Assembly: GCA_002261195.1 (NCBI GenBank) | Contig: MVBO01000065.1 | Coordinates: 1 to 64,000 of the forward strand | Direction of reading: 5' to 3' | Length of the DNA stretch: 64,000 nt | Source of the DNA: Bifiguratus adelaidae | Lineage: Eukaryota > Mucoromycota > Endogonomycetes > Endogonales | Shown: positions 1 to 9,908 of the stretch, piece by piece | Position numbering within the stretch: position 1 is the first letter of the stretch | How the letters are laid out: every line of letters starts with the position of its first letter | Notes under the pieces: model-generated | The model's input: the letters and a program-made list of their open reading frames with translations, nothing else | Database searches by the model: none | Told to the model about the DNA's origin: nothing | Translations under genes and position numbers: made by a program

Positions 1-889
1 ATATTTCGTTTTGGAACAAGAAGCAAGACCAGACCGGAGTTTCTGTCAGAACATTATTCGTCAACATCTTCTCGCAGATCATCATTTTCCTTTACCTAAT
101 GGATAATAACTCGGAGACTTCTTGGATGATCCTACTTGGTCAAGGAGCTGGTCTAGCCGTGGAACTTTGGAAGGTGAAGAAGGTTTTACGATATGAGGTA
201 TGTGACTTGAGCTACATTTTAGCTTTTGTTAATGACCAATATACTAAGTTTGTCCGCGTGCCGCATTTCATACCGTGGCGTATTCGGCTCATTGAGGACG
301 CTCCCAAGCTTACAGAGACAGAAGAGAAGACCGCAGAGTATGACGCGCTGGCATTCAAGTATTTATCTTGGGTTGCCTACCCTGCATTGATTTGCTACGC
401 AATCTATTCTCTGATATATGAAACCCACAAGAGTTGGTATAGCTACGTAATCGGGACACTGGTGGGCTTCATCTATACATTTGGTTTTATTACGATGACC
501 CCGCAACTGTTCATCAATTACAAGTTGAAAAGCGTACGTGCGATCAGCGGAGCTCGCTGGAAAGAAAGTGAAGCTAATACAATCTATCTCGCAGGTAGCG
601 CACATGCCGTGGAGGACCCTAATGTACAAGTCATTGAATACTTTCATTGGTACGTTATACTTGGATATGATGAGGTTGCGCTTACCTCCTTTCTTCAGAT
701 GACCTCTTTGCCTTTGTCATCAAGATGCCAACTTTGCATAGACTGGCTTGCCTACGTGACGATGCCGTCTTCTTTGTATACCTCTACCAGCGGTGGGCCT
801 ACAAGACCGATCATACGCGAGTCAATGAATTTGGACAAGTTGGTGATACAAACACCGAGGAGGAGACAGAAGCAAAGAAAGAGAAATAA
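1..889 (+). CDS. CLPTM1: CLPTM1-family membrane protein, 3' part (5' end outside window)
   Basis: The reading frame is open from the first base and carries the C-terminal half of a CLPTM1/CLPTM1L-type multi-pass ER membrane protein. The family hallmarks are clear: GFITMTPQLFINYKLKS, then VAHMPWR, then a DDLFAFVIKMP stretch and FFVYLYQRW. Joining these needs introns at about 534-594 and 650-698, both with GTACGT donors and AG acceptors that restore the frame. A third intron is likely near 197-250, because the translation there departs from the family and then returns. The protein ends in an acidic/basic tail at the TAA at 887-889. In animals CLPTM1 acts in the ER on GABA-A receptors and CLPTM1L scrambles GlcN-PI; the fungal role is not established. 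Only the N-terminal luminal half is missing. Confidence 0.93.
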
Positions 890-970
890 CATATCATATT
901 GCGAATCTAGTAGAAATTTTCAATAGAATACACCGAATTACCCCATTACTTTGCGAAGCTGCCGTCCAAG

Positions 971-2558
971 CTACCTTAAGGACTCCAACCGCCGGGCAAT
1001 CGTCTGAAACAAGTTAGTCGCTTCTCGGTATCTTGAATATTGCAAACAGAAAGCCTGTAATTCCGGCAGGTAATCGTCGATCGCGATAATGTTGTTTTGT
1101 AATAGCGAAGATAGGAAAGACGTCACCTGAACGCAAATAGGATTAATACTGGAAGCCCTATGCCATATATTGCCTTACTTTTCGTACTTGTCGTTGCTGC
1201 AGGTTGTCGCTCAACGTGTCACAGCTACGGATGCACCTAGATACAAATACGTGCACATTGTGCTCAGAGATCCCATGGAGATTCAACAGGAGTTTAAAAG
1301 CGAGTTCTAGAGCATTGTTTGTGATTGGGTGATGTAATAGCAAAGCTTCTACGTGACTGGGCCAATATCAACGTCCGCAAACCGGAATGTCATGAGCACT
1401 CACCTGTCAAATGATCCTTGAGAGGCCATTTTAAGAATAACGGCGGCAGCCACGGTCTCATTGTTCTCCACCAGATTGGCAAATGACGTTGGATCTATGA
1501 CGACGGACTTTAACCAATCTTCATCTTCAGTCATAGAGAGAATGTGCTGAACAGATTGAATTCGTGCACGCCAACATCGTCCACGATGTAGACTTACTTT
1601 CTGTTTATAAATTGTCAAGGGTGACGTGACAGCCTCCGCCAGTATATCCGGTGAGACATTGTACGCTTCGGGGACAGATTCGTGAGATGAAAGCGGCTGA
1701 GTAATGGGCGCATCTGTCAGCCATGTGGAAGGGATATACTAAAATTAGGTCGTATGGTTACCTCTTTGCCTTTTGTTGAGCTCAAACTCGCGTCCACTGA
1801 AATTGGTACAATCTCCTCTGGCGGATCCCTGACGGCAATCCCATTTGAGTCAACGCCCACATTGAATGCATCAAGACTACTCACCACATGCTATCTACGT
1901 TTCTTACGAATTGTACGAGAGCGTCAATATCTGGATCGGAAACAGGGGGTATCAGTGACGGCCTGTCAAACAGTTGTCCGGGAGACAGCGCTTTTAGCTT
2001 AGATGGAGTAAGAATCGTCATGAATATATCGGCCGCGTGCTGTGCTACTCATCAACTCACATCTTCGGCCTTACTAGTCAGCATGCATTTCAGAAATTGG
2101 CGCAAGACGGTCAATGTTGATTGTTGCTTGGTATCAGCCCTCTGATCCACGTGCCAGGAGGTCAAAACCTCTATGAAAAATGACAAGAAAGGATGGTATC
2201 GCACCGGTACACCTTCTGTCGCGTACGCCATGTACATGATGTAGAAGTGAGTCATGTAAGCTGCAGGCTGCGCATGATACGGTCAGTCCATTGATAATGT
2301 GGCATCATAGGCTTATACCTGGAGAACCTGCTCATCGCTGTATTCGGTTGTTTCTGCTTCGCCTAGACCGTGGGGTCCTTTCGCTTGTAATGAAGCCCAT
2401 AGGCCGCATAAAGCTCTGAAACGTTCTTCCTCCGGAACTTGAGCGAGGAACTTTTGAAATGATACGTCGAACGAAGAGTAGTATGACTGCGAGATGTATG
2501 CTCTCCCAAGTTGCTGAAGATTAGTTTCCTTTGACGGTGCTTCTATGCTGTCAGACAT
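971..2558 (-). CDS. CNOT11: CCR4-NOT complex subunit 11 (CNOT11) homologue
   Basis: This is a multi-exon gene on the minus strand. The first exon (ATG at 2556-2558) matches the CNOT11 N-terminus, with a helix containing SFDVSFQKFLAQVPEEERFRA. Downstream exons carry the PFLSFFIEVL segment and the conserved C-terminal domain: LVENNETVAAAVILK near 1430, FVSRCIRSCDTL near 1210, and LPELQAFCLQYSRYREA near 1050. The stop is at 971-973. CNOT11 binds CNOT10 and docks on the NOT1 N-terminus as the accessory module of the CCR4-NOT deadenylase. The family is known from animals and plants and is missing in budding yeast. The start lies 31 bases behind the stop of the upstream HAD gene on the same strand. 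It converges on CLPTM1 with 81 bases between stops. Exact splice sites in the middle exons were not all resolved. Confidence 0.87.
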
Positions 2559-2589
2559 GCCATGACAGCTGCACCTGCCAAATTTGGCT

Positions 2590-4327
2590 TTATTTGGCAT
2601 CCTCCTTCTCCAGCACAAGTCGAACTGCAGCTTCTACATCGTCACAAAGGTAGTCTGCTGGATGTAATGGATGATTTTCGTCACTCTGCCAGACACCCGT
2701 CTTCACCAAGATGCTCGTCCATCCAAAATCATTGGCACCTTTGATATCCGCGGCGGGATTGTCCCCGATAGCGTAGACGTGACGGCCAGATCCAGCCTTT
2801 TTCCTGGCGGCTAAGCGCGCACGTACATCATAATTCTCGTGTTCCGGCAAGCTGCTCTTAACTTCCTCTTGCTCTTGTTTCCTTTGTCGCGCCAACAGCG
2901 ACAGCCAGCCTGCACCTTCCTTGACATCGCCCAGGCCCCCAAGCCGTCCTTCCGTGTCCTTCTTCAAGAGATCTGCCCATGCTTCTAAGAGATTTTGAGC
3001 ATATTCGTACGTTATCTTATGTGGTTTGCCAAAAAGTGTGTATTGTAGCGATTTGCCGGTCATATCACTGTATATGCCTTCCAAGCAATGTCGGAAAGTT
3101 CCCTGACCAAATCTGGGCTGCGGAAAGTCATTGCTCCATATCTAAAGCGCTTTAGAATGCGTAGGTTATCACATCATCCGAAGCTCACAATATCAGGCTA
3201 AGCGAGAAGGTCAATTTGGCGATGTGCAACGTGATTGCATATCCACTCACATTGGAAAAGAATAAGGGAATGTCTTGCTTCTCGAAGTTATACCGTCTTG
3301 AACCAATGATTCCCTTCTCTGAAAGTAGAACATCGGTCATTATTTGCAAATCTCTTCCCCCTATGCGCCATCTAGTTCTCAGCAAAAGTGTCCTTTTCGA
3401 ACCTAAAGTTACTTACAGTCTCGAGAGTCATGAAACATCATTAGTGCCTCAATACGCTCCTTGTCAAAATTAAAGTCGTGCTGAAGGTATTCGGGGGAAA
3501 GAATAAGTAAAGCAAATTGCACGACCTGAGCCGTTCGCTGGGCCATTCGCTCACCTCGAGCTGATATTCACTGTCAGTGGATGTGCTTCGAGTGAAAGGC
3601 CAAATTGAGGCCTTCCACTTCATTATATCGTCGGGGATGATGATTTTACCAAACCCGTACCTAAAGACTGAAGAGTAAGCGAACGAGTTCACCTTCACGA
3701 GGCAACTCGGAATTGCCATCATACTTTTGTGCGACTTGTCGGCATGCTTCACCTTTGCCTCCTATCACCAGAACCGCCTTTCGCTTGTACTGATTTGCTA
3801 GTGCACGCATCGGCGAATGTGACAGCACCATTTGTGACGGATGGATCTGATGGAAGATGAGACCACAATTAATGATCGGACAGATCCACCTACTTCAACT
3901 CCCAGCTTCTCCGACAGTTGCTTCGCCTTGACTTCTTCTGCGACCCCACCACCATTCGTTAAGAGAACAAAAGGTACTCTCCTATACAGGAACATAAGGC
4001 TCAGTACGCGCCTTGTTGGGGAGATTATCTAACCTTCCTTCGGGGTTATCGCCGTTGAGCAACTGTAGTGCTCTGTATTATGAAAGATCGCGTCAAAATG
4101 GCCGTGAGTGCTGCTTAGCCTACTGCCAAACCTGCGAGTTTGCGGCAAAACATATTTGCCCTGTCCAAACAGTGATGAGCGACCGATCACCTCGGATGCA
4201 GTTTCATTGGTACCTTGATGAGTACACCGTCTATATCGAAAGCAAAGCCGTAGTTGGGAATATCCGTGCCAGCTGTGGTAGCGAACCCTCTGTACGTCCA
4301 CGCCAACCTCCTTATGCCCGCAAGCAT
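2590..4327 (-). CDS. Mitochondrial HAD-superfamily hydrolase, HDHD5/CECR5 (yeast YKR070W) type
   Basis: The ATG at 4325-4327 opens a basic, hydroxylated N-terminus (MLAGIRRLAWTYRGFATTA) typical of a mitochondrial presequence. It runs directly into the HAD motif I signature YGFAFDIDGVLIK. Motif II (VLLTNGGG) is near 3965. The C-terminal exon at 2590-3080 has the class IIA features: FGKPHKITYEYAQNLL, then motif IV AIGDNPAADIKGAN, then a Trp/Thr-rich ending. The gene is split by several introns between about 3085 and 4190. HDHD5 relatives are mitochondrial phosphatase-like proteins of unknown substrate. The catalytic Asp pair in DxDGV and the GDNP acidic residue are present, so an active phosphatase is plausible. 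Confidence 0.88.
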
Positions 4328-4954
4328 GATCCAAGACCAAGAAAGGCAATTGTGCTTCAACGCACAAAGGGAAGAACAATGGACTGACTACAATTCATGC
4401 TTTTGATGCTTTGACAATTGGTATTGGCTATTCAACTGTCCATGAAGATGCGCAGAGTATACATGCACCTGACCAAAACTCATGCATGCGGAAGCAATTC
4501 ATGGAAAACTATCTGCATGTTGATTCCAACAACTCATAGCATTTGTCCAAGGTCGCATAGACCAAGAACAACACAACACAACCCATCGTCAGCACCATCT
4601 CGTGTAGCACCGTTCACCACAAGAGTTACATGTATATAATCATTGCCAGTCATCATTCCAACAGCCCAAAAGATGATCGACGTGTGGCACATTGTGCAAC
4701 GTTGCTTGCCATTTAGTCTAGCGGCGATATTGCATTTTCGAGCTTTTCAACGTACAGCCTTCACCGGACACCCCCCTCCCCCCTCACACTCTTTTCCGTC
4801 GGTTTGTCAACAGAGAGAGCGCGTTGTCTTTACACGTGCTGAGTTGTCACTGTTCGTTTCGAGTACTTTGCACTGACTGACAAGGTGAGAGGCAAGATGA
4901 CTTGAAGTGACCTTTCTCTCCTTACTCACGGCACAACCGTTGTTAGGTTTCATC
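4328..4954. other. Divergent intergenic region
   Basis: This lies between the HAD hydrolase start and the surface-protein start. It is AT-leaning and has a C-rich patch near 4770-4790. I see no convincing gene or TATA box. A GTGAGA donor-like site near 4885 and a TTGTTAG acceptor-like site near 4945 suggest a 5'-UTR intron for the downstream gene. Confidence 0.4.
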
Positions 4955-6889
4955 ATGTCTACGCCAACAGATATCACGAAGCCAAGTGGAATAGTCGACA
5001 CACCTGGTATTCCCACTGATACAAGGATCGGTTCGCCGACAGACACCTCCCCTACTCCCACAAGCACGAGTGATACCGCGATAACTTCCGGAACAAGCCC
5101 TACTACGGATACTACTCAGCCTAGCAGCACGGACAGCTCGACAATCACCTCTAGTCAGATCCCGCAATTTTCGAGTCCAAGCACGGATACAGTGCTAACA
5201 ACGAGCGATACTTCGCTAGTAAGCCTCACGCCATCGACTACAGCATATACCACGACCTCATATGCGTCTGTATCTTCCTTGACATCTATCCCATCGATTG
5301 CTCAAACCAGTACTATGCTTTCTCCCAATAACACTTGCGCACAAGGCGTCAACACGCTTAATGGTCAATGCAGTAACGGATACTATTGTGATACCGGTAC
5401 AGACACTTGCATAGCTGCCTTGTCCACTGGTGCATTGTGTACATGGAATGCCATGTGTCAGAGTGGAAACTGCAGCAACGGCATCTGCACGTCAGCTTCC
5501 GGAAAGCCATCCAACACAGGTGCGATTGCCGGTGGTGTAATTGGAGGTATCGTGCTTTGTTTCGCTCTTTTTCTTGTCTGGCGACGTGTAAAAACTCGAA
5601 AACCGAAGAAATTTAGCCCGGGACGGGGCATCACGCCATCGATGGTCATTGACAAAGCGCCATACAATCGGCACAGTCAAGCAACCGAGTATGGAGGCAA
5701 CTACAACGCAATGGCAGACGTCGGAAGCGTTCAGAATCACCAACAATATGTGTCGCCATCAGATCCTTCTTCTTACGCCTTCAGTGCGAAGGATGCAGCA
5801 TTCGGATCAGAACTTCAAAGTCGACTAACGCAAGGCAAACGCGTGACTTTCGGCCTTTACTTGCCGCCGTCAATGACTTTCGATATGTCTAGCGATGACA
5901 GATCGAAAACACCGGAATCTCAGGACACAGGGTTCTCGAGTGAAGCCTTCGATTCATCTGACTTCGCCATGTTACCAGAAACACACACACGATACAATAT
6001 GCAACGCCACGTAAACAATTCCACTTCACGCATGGATTTGTTAAGCAAAGCGCTTGTCGGAGCTCGACGAACGCTGTCGTTCCGTGATAAGAATCGATCA
6101 AAACAAGAGACCGAAAGTCCCAATAGTGGCGTTGGTGACTTTGGGAATCACGCTGATCCTATTGAGATCGTGGAGATACCTGTCAAAGCCATGGAAGAGA
6201 AGCAGTATCCGGATCCCATGGCGGAGTTGCCAAAGAAGGAGCTCTTGGAGCAAGCTCTACGGGAGTCAGCTGTGCTGCCTGAAGAAGACTACAGACAATC
6301 TTTGCAGTCAACCGCGTCCCGCGGTTCGCTTTATCTTGGCTTGGAATTCTTTGGAAACAACAATGACGTACAATCAGCGGACAATAAGCAAAATCAAGAA
6401 AGCAAGAGATACAAGATGCGCAGCCTTTATGCAGACGGCGGCTTTCGCGACTCTGGCATATTCAAGCCCGACGATGCTCCTCCAGTGCCAGAGCCAGTAG
6501 GCAGGGAAAAGCAGTTGCAGACATTTGGTAAACGCGACTCAACCCAAACGGACGTCTCGCGTGACTCTACAGTTCTCAACGCACCATTATTCAAAAGCTT
6601 TGAAAAGGTACCAAGTAAGCTCAACCTCATTAATGAGCAACGCTCGAGAAATGATTCGGGAGACTTTTTGGCAAAACCCGCAGAAAACTTACCGACCTAT
6701 CCCACGAGCGCTGAGTCTCGCGATGCCAATTCCTCACTTCCCTCTCCATCCGAACCGGACCAAGTCCCTCGCGTCGTTGTATCCTTGGCAAACGGAGACG
6801 AGGAACTTATCGACCCAATGCGATCAAGGCGTTCTTCTCACATAGACCATCCGTCTAACCCTGCTGTACCTCCTTATACCTTGTTTTGA
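4955..6889 (+). CDS. Ser/Thr-rich single-pass plasma-membrane protein with Cys-rich ectodomain
   Basis: This is an intronless frame of 644 residues from the ATG at 4955. Residues 1-125 are very rich in Ser, Thr and Pro, as in heavily O-mannosylated fungal wall sensors. Residues about 126-185 hold a Cys-rich module with spacing like C-x-NGYYC...C...LC...MC...NC...IC. A glycine-rich membrane helix (AGGVIGGIVLCFALFLVW) lies at about 190-209, followed by basic residues and a roughly 430-residue polar cytoplasmic tail. The arrangement resembles Mid2/WSC-type sensors, but I cannot assign it to a named family. No signal peptide follows the ATG. The upstream in-frame codons are hydrophobic but hold no ATG and meet a stop at 4898, so a spliced 5' exon may supply one. 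Confidence 0.72.
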   Translation: MSTPTDITKPSGIVDTPGIPTDTRIGSPTDTSPTPTSTSDTAITSGTSPTTDTTQPSSTDSSTITSSQIPQFSSPSTDTVLTTSDTSLVSLTPSTTAYTTTSYASVSSLTSIPSIAQTSTMLSPNNTCAQGVNTLNGQCSNGYYCDTGTDTCIAALSTGALCTWNAMCQSGNCSNGICTSASGKPSNTGAIAGGVIGGIVLCFALFLVWRRVKTRKPKKFSPGRGITPSMVIDKAPYNRHSQATEYGGNYNAMADVGSVQNHQQYVSPSDPSSYAFSAKDAAFGSELQSRLTQGKRVTFGLYLPPSMTFDMSSDDRSKTPESQDTGFSSEAFDSSDFAMLPETHTRYNMQRHVNNSTSRMDLLSKALVGARRTLSFRDKNRSKQETESPNSGVGDFGNHADPIEIVEIPVKAMEEKQYPDPMAELPKKELLEQALRESAVLPEEDYRQSLQSTASRGSLYLGLEFFGNNNDVQSADNKQNQESKRYKMRSLYADGGFRDSGIFKPDDAPPVPEPVGREKQLQTFGKRDSTQTDVSRDSTVLNAPLFKSFEKVPSKLNLINEQRSRNDSGDFLAKPAENLPTYPTSAESRDANSSLPSPSEPDQVPRVVVSLANGDEELIDPMRSRRSSHIDHPSNPAVPPYTLF

Positions 6890-7322
6890 AATCCCTATGT
6901 ACCAATTCAAATGTAATTAATATTGGTGTCATTTGACATATCCGCGCAACCTGCATGCTACGACCCTTGTCAGATCATCTGACAAGCATTATACTGCAAA
7001 TTACAATGAAGCACGAAAACAATCTAGAAAAGGAAATCCAGGAACACTTGTCGCCGCGGCCTGCTGTCCGAGTACCTTTTCAGTTTTTGGGGCAACCTAG
7101 AGACGAGCCTTTCTTGAATTTTTGGTACAACCTGGCAGACGTCTAGCTACCACTTGATTCTTGGGTAATCTCATCACTTTGGCGAAAGGAAGTGCGCAGC
7201 TATTTGAAGGTATGCAAGCTGGGGATGAAAATCACAATTCGAGACGTTGTCTGACATTTGACGTGGTTTAACATAACAAGCTTTAAACAACATATTGATA
7301 GCCAGTCGAAGGAATAGATGTG
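6890..7322. other. Intergenic region
   Basis: This separates two plus-strand genes and presumably holds the terminator of the surface protein and the promoter of the next gene. A 63-codon frame at 6955-7146 has no recognisable features. Nothing else stands out. Confidence 0.4.
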
Positions 7323-9908
7323 ATGGCTGAGGAAGCGGCCAGCAACTCTGAAAGCAGCAATATCAAGCCAACAGGCGTAGCGCCACAGTTGTCTGACGAC
7401 CAGAGCGATCCACCGATACCCACAAGACACTCGTTGGGCGGTCTGAATCACCCCGAAATCCTAGATGCCCTTGATCGACAAACCGCTCGACTGTCGGCTA
7501 TCCAGTTCTCGAGGAGACCGCAATCACTGTCCGACTTGTATCAAACCAATCTTGCCGCTGAAAGTGGCGACGATGATGATTTAGCAAGGCGGTTAGATGC
7601 TCTTCGACGACAATACGGTGGAGATAGTCAAAGTCTACCACGAAAGCATCATCTGGTACATTCAAATAACGACTCGGATAGTTTTGAGGAAGGATCAGAG
7701 AGTCGAAGACATTCTCGCCAATTTCACACGAGTAATCAGCATCACAACTCCCGGGCGCCGCCACAGCTAGCACAACATAGGCGCTTTTCGAATGGCGAAT
7801 CTTATAGCGAATCAGGCAGCGAGGACTTTGATAGTGAAGACGAGTATGCATCATACGAAGATCCTGGGCCCTACCGATACCGTGAGCACGGAAGCTTACC
7901 TCTCCATCGCGGAGCCTATCATCCCCCTATGCCGTCTCCTTACGGGTTTCCTTCTCCGGTTGGGTTTATGCCATCTCGACCTCCCCCTATCATGCCACAA
8001 GTAATGCCTCCGCCACCGCTCAGTCCACTTGGTCCTCCGCTGCACGCTGGGCATCCAATGTCACCACTTCGATCTCCCACCGGTCCGTTTCATTCAGGCA
8101 GCGATTATTTTCCTTTATCAGGTCCTCCCGTGAGCATGAGAGGCCACGCACGGCCGCCAAGAAGCAGAGCCTACAGTCTTGATGGGCCTTACCGTGACGC
8201 TATGGCACCACCCCTCCCACCACCGTCGCTAATGGATCCTGAAGGCTTGCCCATGCCTTTTCATCCCGCCGCATTTGGTCCCCCGCGAATGATACATCCT
8301 CGCATGTACCGTGATGTCGATGAGAGTTTTAGTGAGGAAGAAGACGACAACCTCGAAGAAGATTACGACTATCCACCGATTCGAGGACGGGGAAGACGAC
8401 AATCAATAGGACGGACCTTGCCACCACGTCGCCAATCCATGATGGTGCCAGATGATAGAGACAGCTATTCTCCCAATCCGCGGTCAATTCTCAAGAAGAA
8501 GTCCCTGGACGACGGCACTGATCGAGCGTCATCACCATCTATCGTAGGGCCCGGTGGTGAAGCCGAAGAGCTCATGTTCATACCCGAACCTGGCATGGGA
8601 ATGCATCCACATATGGCGCTGTCGGGAATGCCTGGCAAAGGGCAGTCCATGCGCGGTGGAATGCCCGGTATGATGGCTCGACCACCCGGCAACGGCATGC
8701 ACCCCATGGGCCCAGGACCAGGATTTGATTTACCAATGATGGCTAAGATGCCCGGCATGCCTGGCGCTTTCCCGCGCGTAACAGAAGTACGACCTGGCCA
8801 TGAAGATCAAGACGAACCGGCAATGACAGCTCCCCCAGGGTTCTCGCATGAAGATTTCCAGAAGGCCATGCGCGAGAATGATTCTGGCTTTTCGTCCATG
8901 CATAGCAGTATGGGATCAGGTGGTCCACCGCCGGGGATGATGCCGATGGGGCCCCCAATGATGGCACCAGATGGTAGCGGAGGTCATGTGCACCCTGGCC
9001 AAGGCTGGCCGCCTTTAACTGGAGGTTCCATGCCTGGAGGTGAAGATGGTCCAAGCAGATTTCGAGGTCCTGGTGGTATGGACAGAGGTGGACCTGAAGA
9101 AGACACGATGCCTCCGGAAGAACCAGAAGAAAATCAGGTGCAGCCCAAAGTGTTATTTGGTTCGCAAGCCACCTCCACTACTCAGGCACCACCGAGATGG
9201 CCGCCACCTGAGAGACGCCAATCGCTGTTGTCCGCAATCAAACAATCTTTCCAGCCACCTCCACGTTCCTATTCGACCTCCGATATGGAGTATCGACCTG
9301 GATTAGGCGGCTATACTGAAGACACGGATGACTTGGGAGATCAAGATGTCGTGGCCGTGAAGTGTGCGCATATGGATCCAACTAAGAAATCACCCATGCC
9401 GCGCAAAACGGCCGATTCGAATACAAATGCTCTTGCTGAGATGGGCCAAATCTGGTGCTTCCGACGCTATGAGCCTGGTAACAACTCTGGTATCTGGACA
9501 GCCTTTGATTACAGGAATCAAAACATTCTGACAGACCACTATGAACGCTATATCAACGTGAAGGAGAAGGAGAAGGAGAAGGAAGAAGGCGACGAAGGTC
9601 AGAAGGAGATCACAGACGATTACGCTGTCTTGCTCATCAAAGATTCCCATCTCGTCAAGCCCAACACCAATCCACCTCAATATCGCAAGATCATGGCCTT
9701 GCCTCAAAAGAATTATGCATTTTACAAGGAGAAGTCTGCGTTGGGCAAGGATACCAATGTCGTTCTTGAAGTCGCGCGCTTGGCCAATGACCACACAGCA
9801 ACGCTGCTTGTTCAACGACAAGCTATGGGTATGCGAGAGCCAGTGCATCGTCAAAGCACGGGACCCAAGCGAGGAGGCATACGTCGTCTGTCTTCCTTAT
9901 TCGCGTAG
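7323..9908 (+). CDS. Long disordered protein with WWE-like C-terminal domain
   Basis: This is an intronless frame of 861 residues from the ATG at 7323. Residues 1-210 are Ser/Arg/acidic, and about 210-330 are strongly Pro/Met-rich. A second Met/Gly/Pro-rich stretch (MPGM-type repeats) follows at about 420-600. Short RRQS motifs recur, for example near 8400, 8430 and 9220, and look like basophilic kinase sites. The ordered part is the last 190 residues. WCFRRYEPGNNSGIWTAFDY, followed by a Tyr-rich segment, a charged KEKEKEK loop, DDYAVLLIKDSHL and RKIMALP, resembles the Trp/Trp/Glu layout of WWE domains. WWE domains bind ADP-ribose units or terminal ribose groups. That assignment is my inference from residue pattern; no full family match is claimed. 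Confidence 0.62.
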   Translation: MAEEAASNSESSNIKPTGVAPQLSDDQSDPPIPTRHSLGGLNHPEILDALDRQTARLSAIQFSRRPQSLSDLYQTNLAAESGDDDDLARRLDALRRQYGGDSQSLPRKHHLVHSNNDSDSFEEGSESRRHSRQFHTSNQHHNSRAPPQLAQHRRFSNGESYSESGSEDFDSEDEYASYEDPGPYRYREHGSLPLHRGAYHPPMPSPYGFPSPVGFMPSRPPPIMPQVMPPPPLSPLGPPLHAGHPMSPLRSPTGPFHSGSDYFPLSGPPVSMRGHARPPRSRAYSLDGPYRDAMAPPLPPPSLMDPEGLPMPFHPAAFGPPRMIHPRMYRDVDESFSEEEDDNLEEDYDYPPIRGRGRRQSIGRTLPPRRQSMMVPDDRDSYSPNPRSILKKKSLDDGTDRASSPSIVGPGGEAEELMFIPEPGMGMHPHMALSGMPGKGQSMRGGMPGMMARPPGNGMHPMGPGPGFDLPMMAKMPGMPGAFPRVTEVRPGHEDQDEPAMTAPPGFSHEDFQKAMRENDSGFSSMHSSMGSGGPPPGMMPMGPPMMAPDGSGGHVHPGQGWPPLTGGSMPGGEDGPSRFRGPGGMDRGGPEEDTMPPEEPEENQVQPKVLFGSQATSTTQAPPRWPPPERRQSLLSAIKQSFQPPPRSYSTSDMEYRPGLGGYTEDTDDLGDQDVVAVKCAHMDPTKKSPMPRKTADSNTNALAEMGQIWCFRRYEPGNNSGIWTAFDYRNQNILTDHYERYINVKEKEKEKEEGDEGQKEITDDYAVLLIKDSHLVKPNTNPPQYRKIMALPQKNYAFYKEKSALGKDTNVVLEVARLANDHTATLLVQRQAMGMREPVHRQSTGPKRGGIRRLSSLFA

